From Lytechinus pictus (Eukaryota > Echinodermata > Echinoidea > Temnopleuroida > Toxopneustidae): a stretch of DNA of 64,000 nt. A program made the translations under genes and the position numbers. The notes under the pieces are model-generated. The model was not told the DNA's origin and made no database searches. It was given only the letters and a program-made list of their open reading frames with translations. Location of the stretch: NCBI RefSeq assembly GCF_037042905.1, contig NC_087252.1:29699994-29763993 (forward strand). The letters run 5' to 3'. The number at the start of each line of letters is the position of its first letter. Within the stretch, counting starts at the first letter, position 1. This document shows positions 46,021-56,395 of this stretch, one piece after another.

Positions 46021-47700
46021 AAAGGGGTACTGTATATCCGGGCTCAACATAATTATATCTATGATAAATAAAGTAATATTTACCATGCAAAATAGTGAAA
46101 ATTTTATCAAAATCATATAAAAAATAATTACAAAAATATTGGTAATTAACACATGCAAGTAGATAAGTTTATGATATCATGCCCACATTTTTATTGTTCT
46201 GTTACCAGATGAAATAATAATTATTTCATGTGTGTACTAAGTATGTCTTCCAATCCCATGTAGCAAAAGAACTTCCAGCAATAATCAATACAGGTAAGTC
46301 ACATCAATGCAGTTTACAATCCAATTTAAATACACAATTTTATATACAAAATAATAAGTTGGGGATACATGTACGTGTACGTCTGTATGACATCATCAGC
46401 AGGCTACTTGCATATGCTTAGAGGTCTTTCACCAAAATAATGCAGAGCTTAGAATGTCATACATTACTTTATTATCCCTTGTCCTATTTTGATGAATTTT
46501 TCAGTTTTGTTAAAAAGTAATCAAAGGCCATATCCATGGTTACCCTTATGCTTGACCTCAATGCTTGTTCTCTTTTACACAACACATTATTTTGTGAGAT
46601 ACAAAGCACTTTGAGATGCCATCCTAGTCAGCACATGAGATTTTTAAAAATTCAAATTACCAGGCAGTGACAGTGTTGTTCCAAGTCCAGAGCAAAGATG
46701 ATCAGGAATGTGGAAGGTCTTCTCAAATTATCTTGATCCAAGGTTGTTAAAAATTGGAGGAGAGGATGGAGCTAATTCCATGGCCTTGGAGCAGTAGTGG
46801 AAAAAGTTTCATCACCAGTAGCTAATTTGTAGGTGCATGGTAGACTAAGGATCAAAAAAATAAAAAGGCAAGTGCGCCTAGAATGAAAATGACGCACAAG
46901 GCATTCCTTTTAATACATGTAATCTGGATCCCTGTCATTGACTTTGAAAATCAGTAGACGGACACTGATGTTCATGTACATCCTTTCCTTGACTTGCAGC
47001 CAGCGAAGTGGGTGTATGGAAAATGGCACAATAGATGCAGCATTTTGTACTATCTGCAGTCGGTCCAGATCGCCCTAATTCAAGCACGAAGAGCTACAAT
47101 AATCCAGTTTAGATTGCGCTAAACCACTGCTGTGTGGCAAGTAGGGGTATAAAAGGCACTTCCCATTGGCCGTTATTCTTCCAATCTGTTCGATGTTATA
47201 CTGGTAGGGAGCAGGTTTCAATGGCGCTATGAAAGGTGTTACGAAACCAGATGACTGGGTGCAGATTCAGGACACCTTCCATTTCAACTTACAGCATCTG
47301 CAAAAATAACAGAAGAAGAGAAACATAAAAACCTTTCCTACATTAACTACTTAATATTCATTAGAAACTAAATGGTTTCAATATCAATTTGGAAACTTTT
47401 TAAAAAATTATTAAAAAACAATGTGGGGTGTGTTACATATTACAGTACTTCAAATATTAACATGTAAAGTCAAGTTGGGGGAGGGGTGGGGTGCTTGATG
47501 CCCTCAAGATCTGCACCTCCAAACCATCTCTGTATAGGGAAGGACATTTTAGAGTAAATTTGTTTGAAAAAAAAAATATTTCTTTTTTTTTAATTAATCA
47601 TGATTTCAATTCATGCTTTTTTATTTGTTTTAAATGGTAATGGGATAATTCCATCAGTTTGAATAAGAAATTACAAGGTGCCAATTTCACATAACCAAGA
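46021..47700. other. E2 interior with MITE-like start, no gene
   Basis: Opens with TTTAAAGGGGTACTGTATATCCGGG, a MITE-type end resembling the GGTCCG family at 25960. No clear right end. No coding exon recognised to 47700. Confidence 0.4.
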
Positions 47701-47709
47701 TCAATTCTG

Positions 47710-47921
47710 GGGGGTGTTTCACAAAGATTTAAGTATGACTTAAGTCGCACTTAAATGCCGACGCGTACATGATATGCAACGCGCGATCTTATTGATAGAT
47801 ACGCATTAGAGCGCGTCCGCATGAGACGATCTGACCAATGCGGTCAAGCCTTTCATACCGTATGCAACCCGATATTTAAGTGCGACTCTAAGTCATACTT
47901 AAATCTTTGTGAAACACCCCC
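47710..47921. mobile_element. Palindromic MITE, GGGTGTTTCACAAAG ends
   Basis: GGGTGTTTCACAAAGATTTAAG at left and its complement at right, with CTG on both sides. Interior GC-rich for this region. Confidence 0.65.
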
Positions 47922-47953
47922 CTGATGTAATCACAAATGCACATGTATGTTAA

Positions 47954-48661
47954 AAGACTTGGGGGGGGGGCTGATTCAGCCCCCCTCGACATATTTCACG
48001 ATAAATCCGCCGCTCAAAATTTTTTGACCGCGTCGCTTGCTGACTTTTTACTTTCAACTCTCGTGCAACTTTTGAGACCAAAATTGTGACCCCCGGGTAC
48101 GTGTTTCCGAAATTACACAACATATTGTAAGTGCATGCAGACCCAAAATTACTAAAAAACGTGAATTTGTGACTTTTTGTGTACAAATTCAATGCAAATA
48201 GTGTTTTTAGCCAAAATTCATAGATGTATCATCATTTTTCCTTTCACTGCTTAAAAGTTTAAAATCAATAAATTTTATCTTGTTTATGGTCAAAATAAAG
48301 TCATCGACAATTTCCATTGAAAAAACACTAAAAAACAAAAAGTCCAAAAACAAAGAAAAGAATACATAAGAAAATAAATGTCTTTTTGAAATTTTTGACA
48401 AATAAATTTGATCAGATGCCTATCTAGAGTATGTGAAACAAATATTAGCATTTTAGGGGCATTATTTTATTTATTAGAGCCAACTTTTGATTTTACGCAT
48501 AAATTAGCATAATTAATGAGCAGTGAGATTTTTCGCAGAATTTGATATTATAGTTTTGTAGATAATGCCATGGGTAACGCGCATGCCAATTTTCGTTGCG
48601 ATCACGCGATCGACAGCCAAGATCATAAGGGGGGCTGAATCAGCCCCCCCCCCCAAGTCTT
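47954..48661. mobile_element. Element with AAGACTTGGGG ends
   Basis: AAGACTTGGGGGG plus CTGATTCAGCCCCC at the left; the inverted copy at 48626-48661. The interior has no motif-bearing ORF. Confidence 0.65.
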
Positions 48662-49044
48662 CTTAGGCGTCGAAATAGCCCAGTCTATTTAGGGTTAAGC
48701 CTTTTTTATATTTAAAATACAAAGGCTTACAAATTGGAAAAATTAAATGTTTGCCCATAAATTATTGGGGGAAAAGGGGATTTTCTAGGGAAATCCATCT
48801 TTGTGTACAAAGTTCTACAGTCAACAGAGACTTGTCTAGGCTCCATGAATGAAAATACAATGTAAAAATGATAAAAATATCATCACAGAGACCTCTTAGT
48901 ACAGTTAGGACCATTGACAGATATAAGGTGTCCCAAGATTGCGCACATCCGAATCTGCGCGATTCTGATAATAGAAGATGCGCAACGACTCAAAACAAAA
49001 AATAAACTTTACACCTGCAATAGCCTACTGTACTTACTTACCTA
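48662..49044. other. E2 interior, no gene seen
   Basis: AT-rich sequence between a DNA element and a LINE tail. Confidence 0.5.
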
Positions 49045-49215
49045 CTGCCTGATGCCGCCTGGCACGTAGGGCAACAACGAAGGACCTCCACTCCTGGCGG
49101 TCGGCGGTTCTGGGCCTTCTTCTGGAAACTCCCCCGGGGTAGGTCATATTCACCGACTTCATCTCCTCAAGTGTGATGCCAGGACAGGTAGTTTTGGTTC
49201 TCCCTCTCTTTCTCC
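49045..49215 (-). pseudogene. LINE ORF C-terminal fragment
   Basis: On the minus strand reads RKRGRTKTTCPGITLEEMKS, then ADRQEWRSFVVALRARRHQA. This DRQ-W-R-AL tail is common at the C-terminus of invertebrate LINE ORF2 proteins. Only the tail remains. Confidence 0.6.
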
Positions 49216-49334
49216 TAAAATGTCATAAACAGATCTATTCATCAAAAATCTGACTCAAAATGGTGGGAAAATAATGAATTTAGGGCATTGGCAAGATTTC
49301 CATATGCACCCCCACTGAAACTGAAAATAACAAG

Positions 49335-49622
49335 AGTGTCGCTAAGGCGAGCACATAGTACGCCCGTCTGTAACATGGAAAATGGAGCTATTGGTCAAGC
49401 AAGAAAAGTGGAAGATGGCGACTTCACCTTTGACCTTCTGACCTTAAATCAATAGGCTACCTTGGATCCATGCTAGTATTATACATACCAAATTATATGA
49501 GCCTAGGTTAAATTAAACTGAAGTTATCACGTTTACAAGGAAAAGTTAACGGACGGACAGACAGACGGACGGACACCGAGCGTGATACCATAATACATCC
49601 CGTCAAGACGGGCGTATAAAAA
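49335..49622. repeat. Interspersed repeat with ACGCCCGTC ends
   Basis: GTACGCCCGTCTG near the left and CCGTCAAGACGGGCGTATAAA at the right, with a GGACGGACAGACAGACGG tract. A repeat type seen widely in marine invertebrates; class uncertain. Confidence 0.5.
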
Positions 49623-50091
49623 CATGAAGAAGGATCAGAATAACATATCTAGCCCAATATAGAACATATATGAAGGGGGAGTGGAAATACATACTAAAAT
49701 ATGGCTTTATTCTGTCAAATTTTGAGCATGTATATAGTGTGTGTAATTGTCCATAGACATCGGTTTATTTAGTCAGTAAAGGGTGTGAGTCAAGTCTAGT
49801 CGAACTATCTGCTGATACCCCTTCCAGTATCAGCGCTTCTCGCTAGCATAGTAGGAACAGGTGACTTGACTACAGTACAGATAAAACGAGGTGAGTTCAA
49901 GTCCCAACTAAGGTGCCAACACAACGCCACGGTACAAAAAAAATTATACAAGTAACATGTAGAAAAATCTGAACAAACCGAATTTTCAACAACCTTTTGT
50001 TATTTTTGGTGTTGTTGGTGGGGGGGGGGGTGCATTGGATATGGAACTCTTTCCAGGGCATTTCATGTGACGGCCTCAAAATGCAGCCTCG

Positions 50092-50215
50092 GTGCTACCT
50101 CGAGCTAAGTTCATACAGGCTCCACTCCACTTCACTACCACTACTACTACACTCCACCTAGGTCAGGTGGTGAAGTGGAGTGGAGCCTGCACGAACTTCG
50201 CTCGATGTACCTCAG
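50092..50215. repeat. Hairpin repeat
   Basis: CAGGCTCCACTCCACTTCAC at about 50115 and its complement at about 50173 around CACTACTACTACACTCC. Would form a stem of about 50 bp. Confidence 0.6.
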
Positions 50216-50550
50216 AGCTAGACCAAAAGCTTCAGTCTCTGTATTTTGGTTGTTCCGCTGAACTACGTTGGCTCCACTCACCATACATAGACTGAAGGGG
50301 ATGGGGCCCCGTACCTACAGCCAACGTATAGTGAACTAGCGTTTTATAGATCGCGATTTAAAACTGTTTTTTAAGCAAAATTGAAAGTTTCATGGTTTCC
50401 ATTATCAGGTAAATATAAATAACTTAAGTAATTGCATACCTTGGGCCGGAGTTATTGATGATTGAGAAATCTGTCATCTAAGACATTTTCACCTGACCTG
50501 ACGGTTTTTCTTGCAAGTTGCCATCTTGAATGACGTCATTATCGTTATTA

Positions 50551-52271
50551 ATAGGAGTGGGCTATACATGGGTCAAAATTACTTTTTTTGTAATTTCAAT
50601 ATGACAACAGTTTTTTTTTATTCCTTGTAATGTATCTCAACATGAAATGACAATATTTTTTGTCTCAGGTCCGAGAAAAAAGTGTGCCGGGCCAAAATCC
50701 AAAATGGCCGCCAAAACCCCCCAAAATCACAGTTTTGGCCACAACTTTTTTATTTGGTGGTCAATTTCTCTGGTTTTGGTGTCTATTCATATGTTTTTGG
50801 GGGCAGGCAATTTCTTTTTCCTATAATTAGTACTTTTAAACCATTATTTGTAGAGTTAAAAGGTAATTATACCTAAATTTTCCCATTTTTGTAGCCTTTT
50901 TTCAGCCAAAAAGTAGGTTTTATCATCCTGGGGTTCTGGGATATTAGATGGTACGAGGTCAACAATAGCAAGCAGCTTCATATAGCTATATTGCTTTTAT
51001 TCCTCCACTTTGGGTTTTACGGATATTTGTGAAATATATCTTATTAAATAAAAAAATGTCAATTATCCATTGGGGCTATACAGTATACATATATACAATG
51101 TACTGTACATACATACTGCACTGCATAAATGCATTGGCCACCATGACAGATAACAAGGCTTGTATAAACTATAGTGTCATAGAAATGAGCTCTCAGGTTT
51201 AGAATTAGATGCCTCAGAAATTGAAGATATGTTTTGTCTCAGAAATTGAGGACATGTTTTGTCAAATATGCTAATTCAGGGGGCAGAGAATTTTCACTGT
51301 AGCTATTCTGGGCCCCGTTGCATAAAAATTTACCATTATGTTAACTTAACTTAATGGTAACTTGCATGCAATCCTTTATTCTGATTGGCTGTTGATCAGC
51401 GTTACCATGATACTAGTAGTTACCTGACCCCATAAACATAGGCCCAGGCAGTTAGACACCAGAACCAGGTTTTAAAAAAAGCCTCCAAATGAAGAAGATA
51501 TGGCTAAAAATGTGATGTACGTATATATACATGTATGTGATATTTACATGTAAGTTTAATTTACGTTACTGGTTTCACCATGTACATCAGCTGACAAGGA
51601 ATCAAATTCACAATCTAATTCTAAACCTTTGAAGCTCATTTCTATGACACTATAGTTTATATTTACAGGCCTTGTCATATGCCATGGTGGTCAATGCATG
51701 GATATATGCAGTGTACATGTAGTATGTAGTATACAGTGCATTGTACACCGTATAGCCCCTATGGATAAATGACATTTTCTTTTATTTGATAAGAAATATT
51801 TCACAAATATCCATAAAACCCAAAGTGGAGGAATAAAAGCAATATAGCTACATGAAGCTGCTTGCTATTGTTGACCTCGTACCATCTAATATCCCAGAAC
51901 CCCAGGATGATAAAACCCACTTTTTGGCTGAAAAAAGGTTACAAAAATGGGAAAATTTAGGTATAATTACCTTTAAACTCTACAAATAATGGTTTTAAAG
52001 TACTAATTATAGGAAAAACAAATTGCCTGCCCCCAAAAACATATGAATAGACACCAAAACCAGAGAAATTGACCACCAAATAAAAAAGTTGTGGCCAAAA
52101 CTGTGATTTTGGGGGGTTTTGGCGGCCATTTTGGATTTTGGCCCGGCACACTTTTTTCTCGGACCCGAGACAAAAATTATTGTCATTTCATGTTGAGATA
52201 AGGTAAAAGGAACACAAAAAAACTGTTCCCACAGTAAAACCAAAAATCACCCATTTATAGCCCACTCCTAT
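50551..52271. mobile_element. Inverted-repeat element with TA target duplication
   Basis: Ends ATAGGAGTGGGCTATA and the complement, flanked by TA (50549-50550, 52272-52273). Arms of about 670 bp are near-identical; the frame MCRAKIQNGRQNPPKSQFWP appears in both, so it is a repeat shadow. The middle has a MITE-like block starting GGCCCCGTTGCATAAA (51312). A TA duplication would fit Tc1/mariner; alternative boundaries of one or two bases are possible. Confidence 0.6.
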
Positions 52272-52273
52272 TA

Positions 52274-52875
52274 TTAACTTAATGTCTCGAATCGATATAT
52301 CGCGATTATAACTAGTACTAGTACTAGTATAACTAGTATCGTTTATCTTCGGTTTCGTTCGCATATGGAGCAGATCGTATAATATCGAAAGCAATATCGA
52401 TATCACATTCGTGATTGTTGACGTTCGTTTGTAAATATTTTATAGTTTGGCTGCCATTTTGACCATTTTTATCGTGTTCAACCCAATTAAACATCGGTAA
52501 AGTATATTTTTCATGCCTTTTTCATCTATATCGTTTAAAGTATTTAAACATTGAGATATAAAGTTTTAAAAGTTTGTTGTTTATACATCCTTAGATTGTA
52601 AATTCGATGTGTAAAATTACATCAAACTTTGGACTGTGAATTGACAAAAGGGAGGGAATGAGAACACATGCGAGCCCACACGTACACCCTACCGTCGGTA
52701 AATGGGGATTACAGTAAAATGTCAAAAATTGTTGAATAAATCCCCAGAAACGACGGTTATTCCTGTCTACCTCAGAGCTTGCTTTCTTATCGAAATATTC
52801 ACATCGCGTGTGTAATAGGCCTGAGTAAAGTGAATGAATGCGCAGACATCGCACATCGGGCACTAATAGTACCAC
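52274..52875. other. E2 interior, no gene seen
   Basis: AT-rich with a TAGTACTAGTACTAGTAT run (about 52313). A 94-codon frame on the minus strand (52591-52875) is not recognisable. Confidence 0.45.
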
Positions 52876-53343
52876 TAGCCAGGCGGCTTCTTGAGAGTAA
52901 AAATCATTTACTAACGTAGGCTTACTCTAAACGAAGCGAGGGAGTCCTCCCTATTCATCTGCGTGTACCGCAAAAAACCCTGAAACTTTCGCCCCCGAGA
53001 TTTCTACTTTCCTTCTAAAAGATCTAGGCCTAGCTCTAAATCATATACATGGGATAAAACTTCATTTCCGACATTTCTACGCTCTTGTTGTTATTTTTAA
53101 ACAATGAATTCTTGTTTAAAAATAACAACGAGAGCGTAGAAATGTCGGAAATGAAGTTTTATCCCATGTACATGATTTAGAGCTAGATCTTTTTTTTTTT
53201 TTAGAAGGAAAGTAGAAATCTCGGGGGCGAAAGTTTCAGGGTTTTTTGCGGTACACGCAGATGAATAGGGAGGACTCCCTGGCTTCGTTTAGAGTAAGCC
53301 TACGTTAGTAAAGGATTTTTACTCTCAAGAAGCCGCCTGGCTA
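52876..53343. mobile_element. Palindromic element, TAGCCAGGCGGC ends
   Basis: Nearly perfect palindrome of about 468 bp with its axis near 53108 (TTGTTTAAAAATAACAA region). Flanks read AGTACCAC on the left and AGTACCCAC on the right, an imperfect 8-9-bp duplication. No ORF. Confidence 0.7.
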
Positions 53344-53559
53344 AGTACCCACGGCACTAATCATTTTGTTCAATCTGAAATGACCATGACTGGCTGAGAT
53401 TTTTTCCAAGAAAATCAATAATTTCTCTCATTTTTTATGAGACTTTTTGCACACTTACTCATAAGAATACAAGGAACATCATCAATTGAAATATTTTGTA
53501 AAATAAAAGGAAATTCACGTTAAATCTTAACTCAAATCGTTAGGTGTGCAGACTTGGGG

Positions 53560-53720
53560 TTGGCGATCACCAGCCGGCCGCCAGTGCAGTGGTCCACAGC
53601 AGCGAGCGGGCGCTCGGGCCGGGGCGAGCGCCCGGTACCGGTACTGTGATGGGATTGCCAGTGCAGTGTCATGTCATTTTCAGTGACGAAGCTAGCTGCA
53701 AGCGCAAGCCGCGGCATTTA
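53560..53720 (+). promoter_or_regulatory. GC-rich block, possible promoter
   Basis: Markedly GC- and CpG-rich (GCGAGCGGGCGCTCGGGCC and neighbours) in AT-rich surroundings, just upstream of a candidate first exon. A promoter role is inference. Confidence 0.35.
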
Positions 53721-53782
53721 ACAAAATACGAAAAGAAAATAATAGAAAATGGTTATCTAACTTACTGTTTAGCCTACTTCAA

Positions 53783-53918
53783 ATGTCTTCGAGGTCGTTG
53801 TCCATATCTGACCCGTATTCTTTAAAAGAATTATTAACGAATAACGGCCTTCTTCGTCGCACTTCTCGTTCGAGCTCAATAGACTGCAACGCAACGGAAT
53901 TCTTTTCAAATGTTGGCG
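53783..53918 (+). CDS. Candidate orphan first exon in E2
   Basis: ATG with A at -3 (TTCAAATGTC). 45 codons plus one base to a strong GTAAGT donor at 53919. Encodes MSSRSLSISDPYSLKELLTN then GLLRRTSRSSSID and a Cys/Asn-containing end. I do not recognise the protein. Only about 0.7 kb of E2 remains downstream and I find no partner exon, so the gene may be truncated or splice into flanking sequence. Confidence 0.35.
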
Positions 53919-54324
53919 GTAAGTGCGCATGCACAAGCCTGTCGCCGCGCCGCCCGGCCCCCCTCCCCCCCCCCCCCGGCGAATTTTTATAGGGGGTGAG
54001 CTGAGCTGAGGGCTAACACCGAGTAAGAAAAAGGTTTAAAAATAGATACAAACTTCTTGGGCATAAAAAGCTTCTTCTTCTTCTTGTTTGGTTATGGTTG
54101 GCAACCAGTCATAATGATATATTTTTGCCACTGCTTTTGGAGCTTTTTTTAAAGATTATTAATTCCTTTTTTTTGCATGCACTATTTTACTTTATTTTCT
54201 TTTTCCTTTTCCTTTTCTAAATAGAAAAGAGCCTTGCTAACATGGCAAGGTTAAAAAAATAGCAAATAGCAAAAAAAATGCGCTTTGAAAATAAAATTGT
54301 AAATTTCTTGTTGATTGGCAAATA
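53919..54324. other. E2 right interior
   Basis: C-run (about 53963-53978) and AT-rich sequence. No gene seen. Confidence 0.5.
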
Positions 54325-54620
54325 ATTGATGTCATAATCACGTCATAATTTGGTCAAATGAAAACGGAAATTTCCTCGTCGTTGATTGGTAAATAAATGA
54401 TGTCATAATCACGTCATAATGTGGTCATATAAAAATACAAATTTACTTGTCGTAGATTGGTCAGTAAATGACGTCATAATCTTGTCATAATCTGGTCCTA
54501 CAAAAATGCAAAATAAAGTTGTCGTCCAAAGTCGTCAAAATGACGTCGTAACGACGTTATACAAATAACTTATGACGAGATTTACTAGTTTCCGACGAGA
54601 AAATGACGTCATCACGACCG
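54325..54620. repeat. TGACGTCA-type array, right end of E2
   Basis: Direct units of about 70 bp with GATTGGTAAATAA and GATGTCATAATCACGTCATAA, then AATGACGTCGTAACGACG. Inverted relative to the left-end array. Confidence 0.75.
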
Positions 54621-54689
54621 TGTCTGCTATCAGGGACTGTGGTAGTACCGCAGTAGTACCGCGGTAATCGCAGTACTTTTTTACAAGGG

Positions 54690-55237
54690 TGGAGAAGAAA
54701 CGAGTGAAGATGAAGACTCGGACCCACCCTCTCAAATGCAAAGAGTTGAAGAATCCAACGATGATTCCGAAACGAGCGTATCAGAAAGCGATGGACACGA
54801 ATCGTCAATGACGGCAAACATGGAAGAAACTGAAGACAACCTCGCTTATCGAGGATGGTTAGAGCAAGCCATGACGGCCACCAAGGACTTGAGAGACGAA
54901 AAATATCAGAAATACATCTCCGAAGGAATGGAAGAAGAAGACGCTAAAGCAATTAAAGGCTCACGTGAAACTAATGTGGGCGGTCAAACGCATCTTTTTC
55001 GATCTTTACTCTCAGTTCTTGCAGCAGAACGTGTACCTCGAAGACGCTGACATCAATCATGAAATCGTGTCCGATCTCACAGAAAGATTAGAGAATGGCA
55101 TGGAATTCCGGAAAGCCGTACAGAGAGTGTTAGCCAGGCATGGTTCACAATTCGATGGTTTATTCCAGTATCAAGGTGACGATGACGATGATGATAGTGG
55201 AGAAGAGACGGAGGGTGAAGATGGAGTCTACAACTAA
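54690..55237 (+). pseudogene. Zinc-finger ORF of P, right-arm copy, 3' part
   Basis: Continues the protein broken at 11313: GEETSEDEDSDPPSQMQRVE onward, ending at the same TAA-bounded VYN. Relative to the intact left-arm gene it has a 4-bp insertion (ATTA/TTAA) near 54951-54956, which shifts frame between EEDAKA and the HVKLMWAVKRIFF region. So this copy is doubly broken. Confidence 0.85.
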
Positions 55238-56389
55238 AGACACAAACATCAGCTTGTCGAATAATAATAATCCAAGAAAACGCCCTCAACATAAATGACA
55301 GTTAGAACTTCATTGTGTTCATATTTTCTGAATGCCATCCATAGACATGTGTTACAATCCATTAAGTTAAGCGAAGAAAAAGAAAAACGAGAACTTCACT
55401 TTAATATTAATAATGGACAGTTAACAATTAGTTTTTAATTACAACATAATTTGAGAACATAACTTACGTTATTTTACCTTTGTATCAAAATCTGTTGTTT
55501 ATACAATATCTGAACCTATCTACATTAAATGGAATAGAATAAATGATAATAATGATAAAATAATCATCCTTGACTGTATAGTGTTTCATGTTATCACCAT
55601 CTGTACTGCGGATGAATGAAGTTGATTGAAAGGAGTCATCTACTGGTTTAAATATGCATGTAGTATACTTTTGCGAGTCAGAGAGCCGTGCAGGTCATTT
55701 GAGATATGGAAGTATGTACAAAACAGTATGGAAAAGTCAGAGATTTTTGATGTGTAAAAGTCTGGAATGAGTAGAGTCTGAGATGTCACTATTATAATCA
55801 CATTTTGGATTACCAATAATTGTTGTAATAAGAGACAGAGAGAGCCAGCTTTTACCTTGAATAGGATATCCCAAGTTCAATGACGCGCGCTGGCCGTGCA
55901 TTGGGTGATCAATTCGTGAACCGCGAGGCACTTGACATATCGGGTTCGCCATATATCTGCTGGTAGGCGAAGAAAGATAACTTTTTTCAATAGGAAACTG
56001 TGTAGAAATCATACGTCTGTTTCGTGCATCGTATCCTACACGTGACGATTGCGCCACGGTGGTGCAATACCGGGTAAAGGGTAATTCCCTGGGATGACAT
56101 CACGGTGGTTGCGTAACTGCGTCGTAATACCATTTCATGGTGACGTCGTGGCTGACCGGAAGTCTGGGTCAACCCATCGTGTCGATCGTGTGGTCAAAGG
56201 CTGACCAGACTAAAGGTCAAAGGCTGACCGGACTAAAGGTCAAAGGCTGACCGGACTAAAGGTCAAAGGCTGACAGGCTAAAGGTCATGCGGTCAAAGGT
56301 CATGGTTCAAAGGTCATGCGGTCAAAGGGCATAGGTCAAAGGTCATGGGTCAAAGGTCAAGTTGGTATGAGGTCTCTCCCATAACTACT
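55238..56389. repeat. Right terminal part of P
   Basis: Inverted copy of 7596-8743, including the terminal GGTCAAAGGTCA repeats (56185-56368). A minus-strand frame at 55737-56057 corresponds to the left-arm frame at 7928. Confidence 0.85.
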
Positions 56390-56395
56390 GTGGAT

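Larger units (their letters stand above)
43985..54635. mobile_element. Element E2: 10.7-kb element with 2-bp TSD and CCCTGATAG termini
   Basis: Ends CCCTGATAGCAGA and the complement, flanked by AC (43983-43984, 54636-54637) within the E1 array. Both ends carry many TGACGTCA-like motifs. It shares CCC...GGG termini and a 2-bp TSD with E1, which suggests related transposases. The interior is mostly noncoding repeats plus one candidate first exon (53783). No transposase seen. Confidence 0.75.
11314..54689. mobile_element. Element E1: 43.4-kb insertion with 2-bp TSD and CCCTTGTA termini
   Basis: The left end reads CCCTTGTAAAAAAGTACTG and the right end is its reverse complement. The two ends share about 21 bases. 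TG flanks both sides (11312-11313 and 54690-54691). The intact left-arm gene reads GATACTGGAGAAG with a single TG, a clean empty site. Both ends carry subterminal arrays of GTACCGCGGTAC-like palindromes. The interior holds the BEN-like gene, E2, E3, E4 and a LINE. I find no transposase, and the superfamily is not assigned. Confidence 0.8.
7596..56389. mobile_element. Element P: palindromic element with 6-bp TSD, split by E1
   Basis: Begins AGTAGTTATGGGAGAG and ends with its reverse complement. Both sides are flanked by GTGGAT. The left arm (7596 to about 10270) is mirrored by a right arm in two pieces (about 10275-11313 and 54690-56389), separated by E1. Without E1 it would be about 5.4 kb, almost entirely inverted repeat. 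Each arm holds terminal TGACCTTTGACC repeats, a zinc-finger ORF pointing outward and an inner motif array. A 6-bp TSD with 5'-AG ends is the signature of Polinton/Maverick elements. None of their core genes is present, so a non-autonomous Polinton-type foldback is an inference. Confidence 0.8.

Noticed and set aside
7596..56389. A full autonomous Polinton/Maverick
   Set aside because: No polymerase B, integrase, packaging ATPase, protease or capsid-like ORF is visible; only termini and TSD agree.
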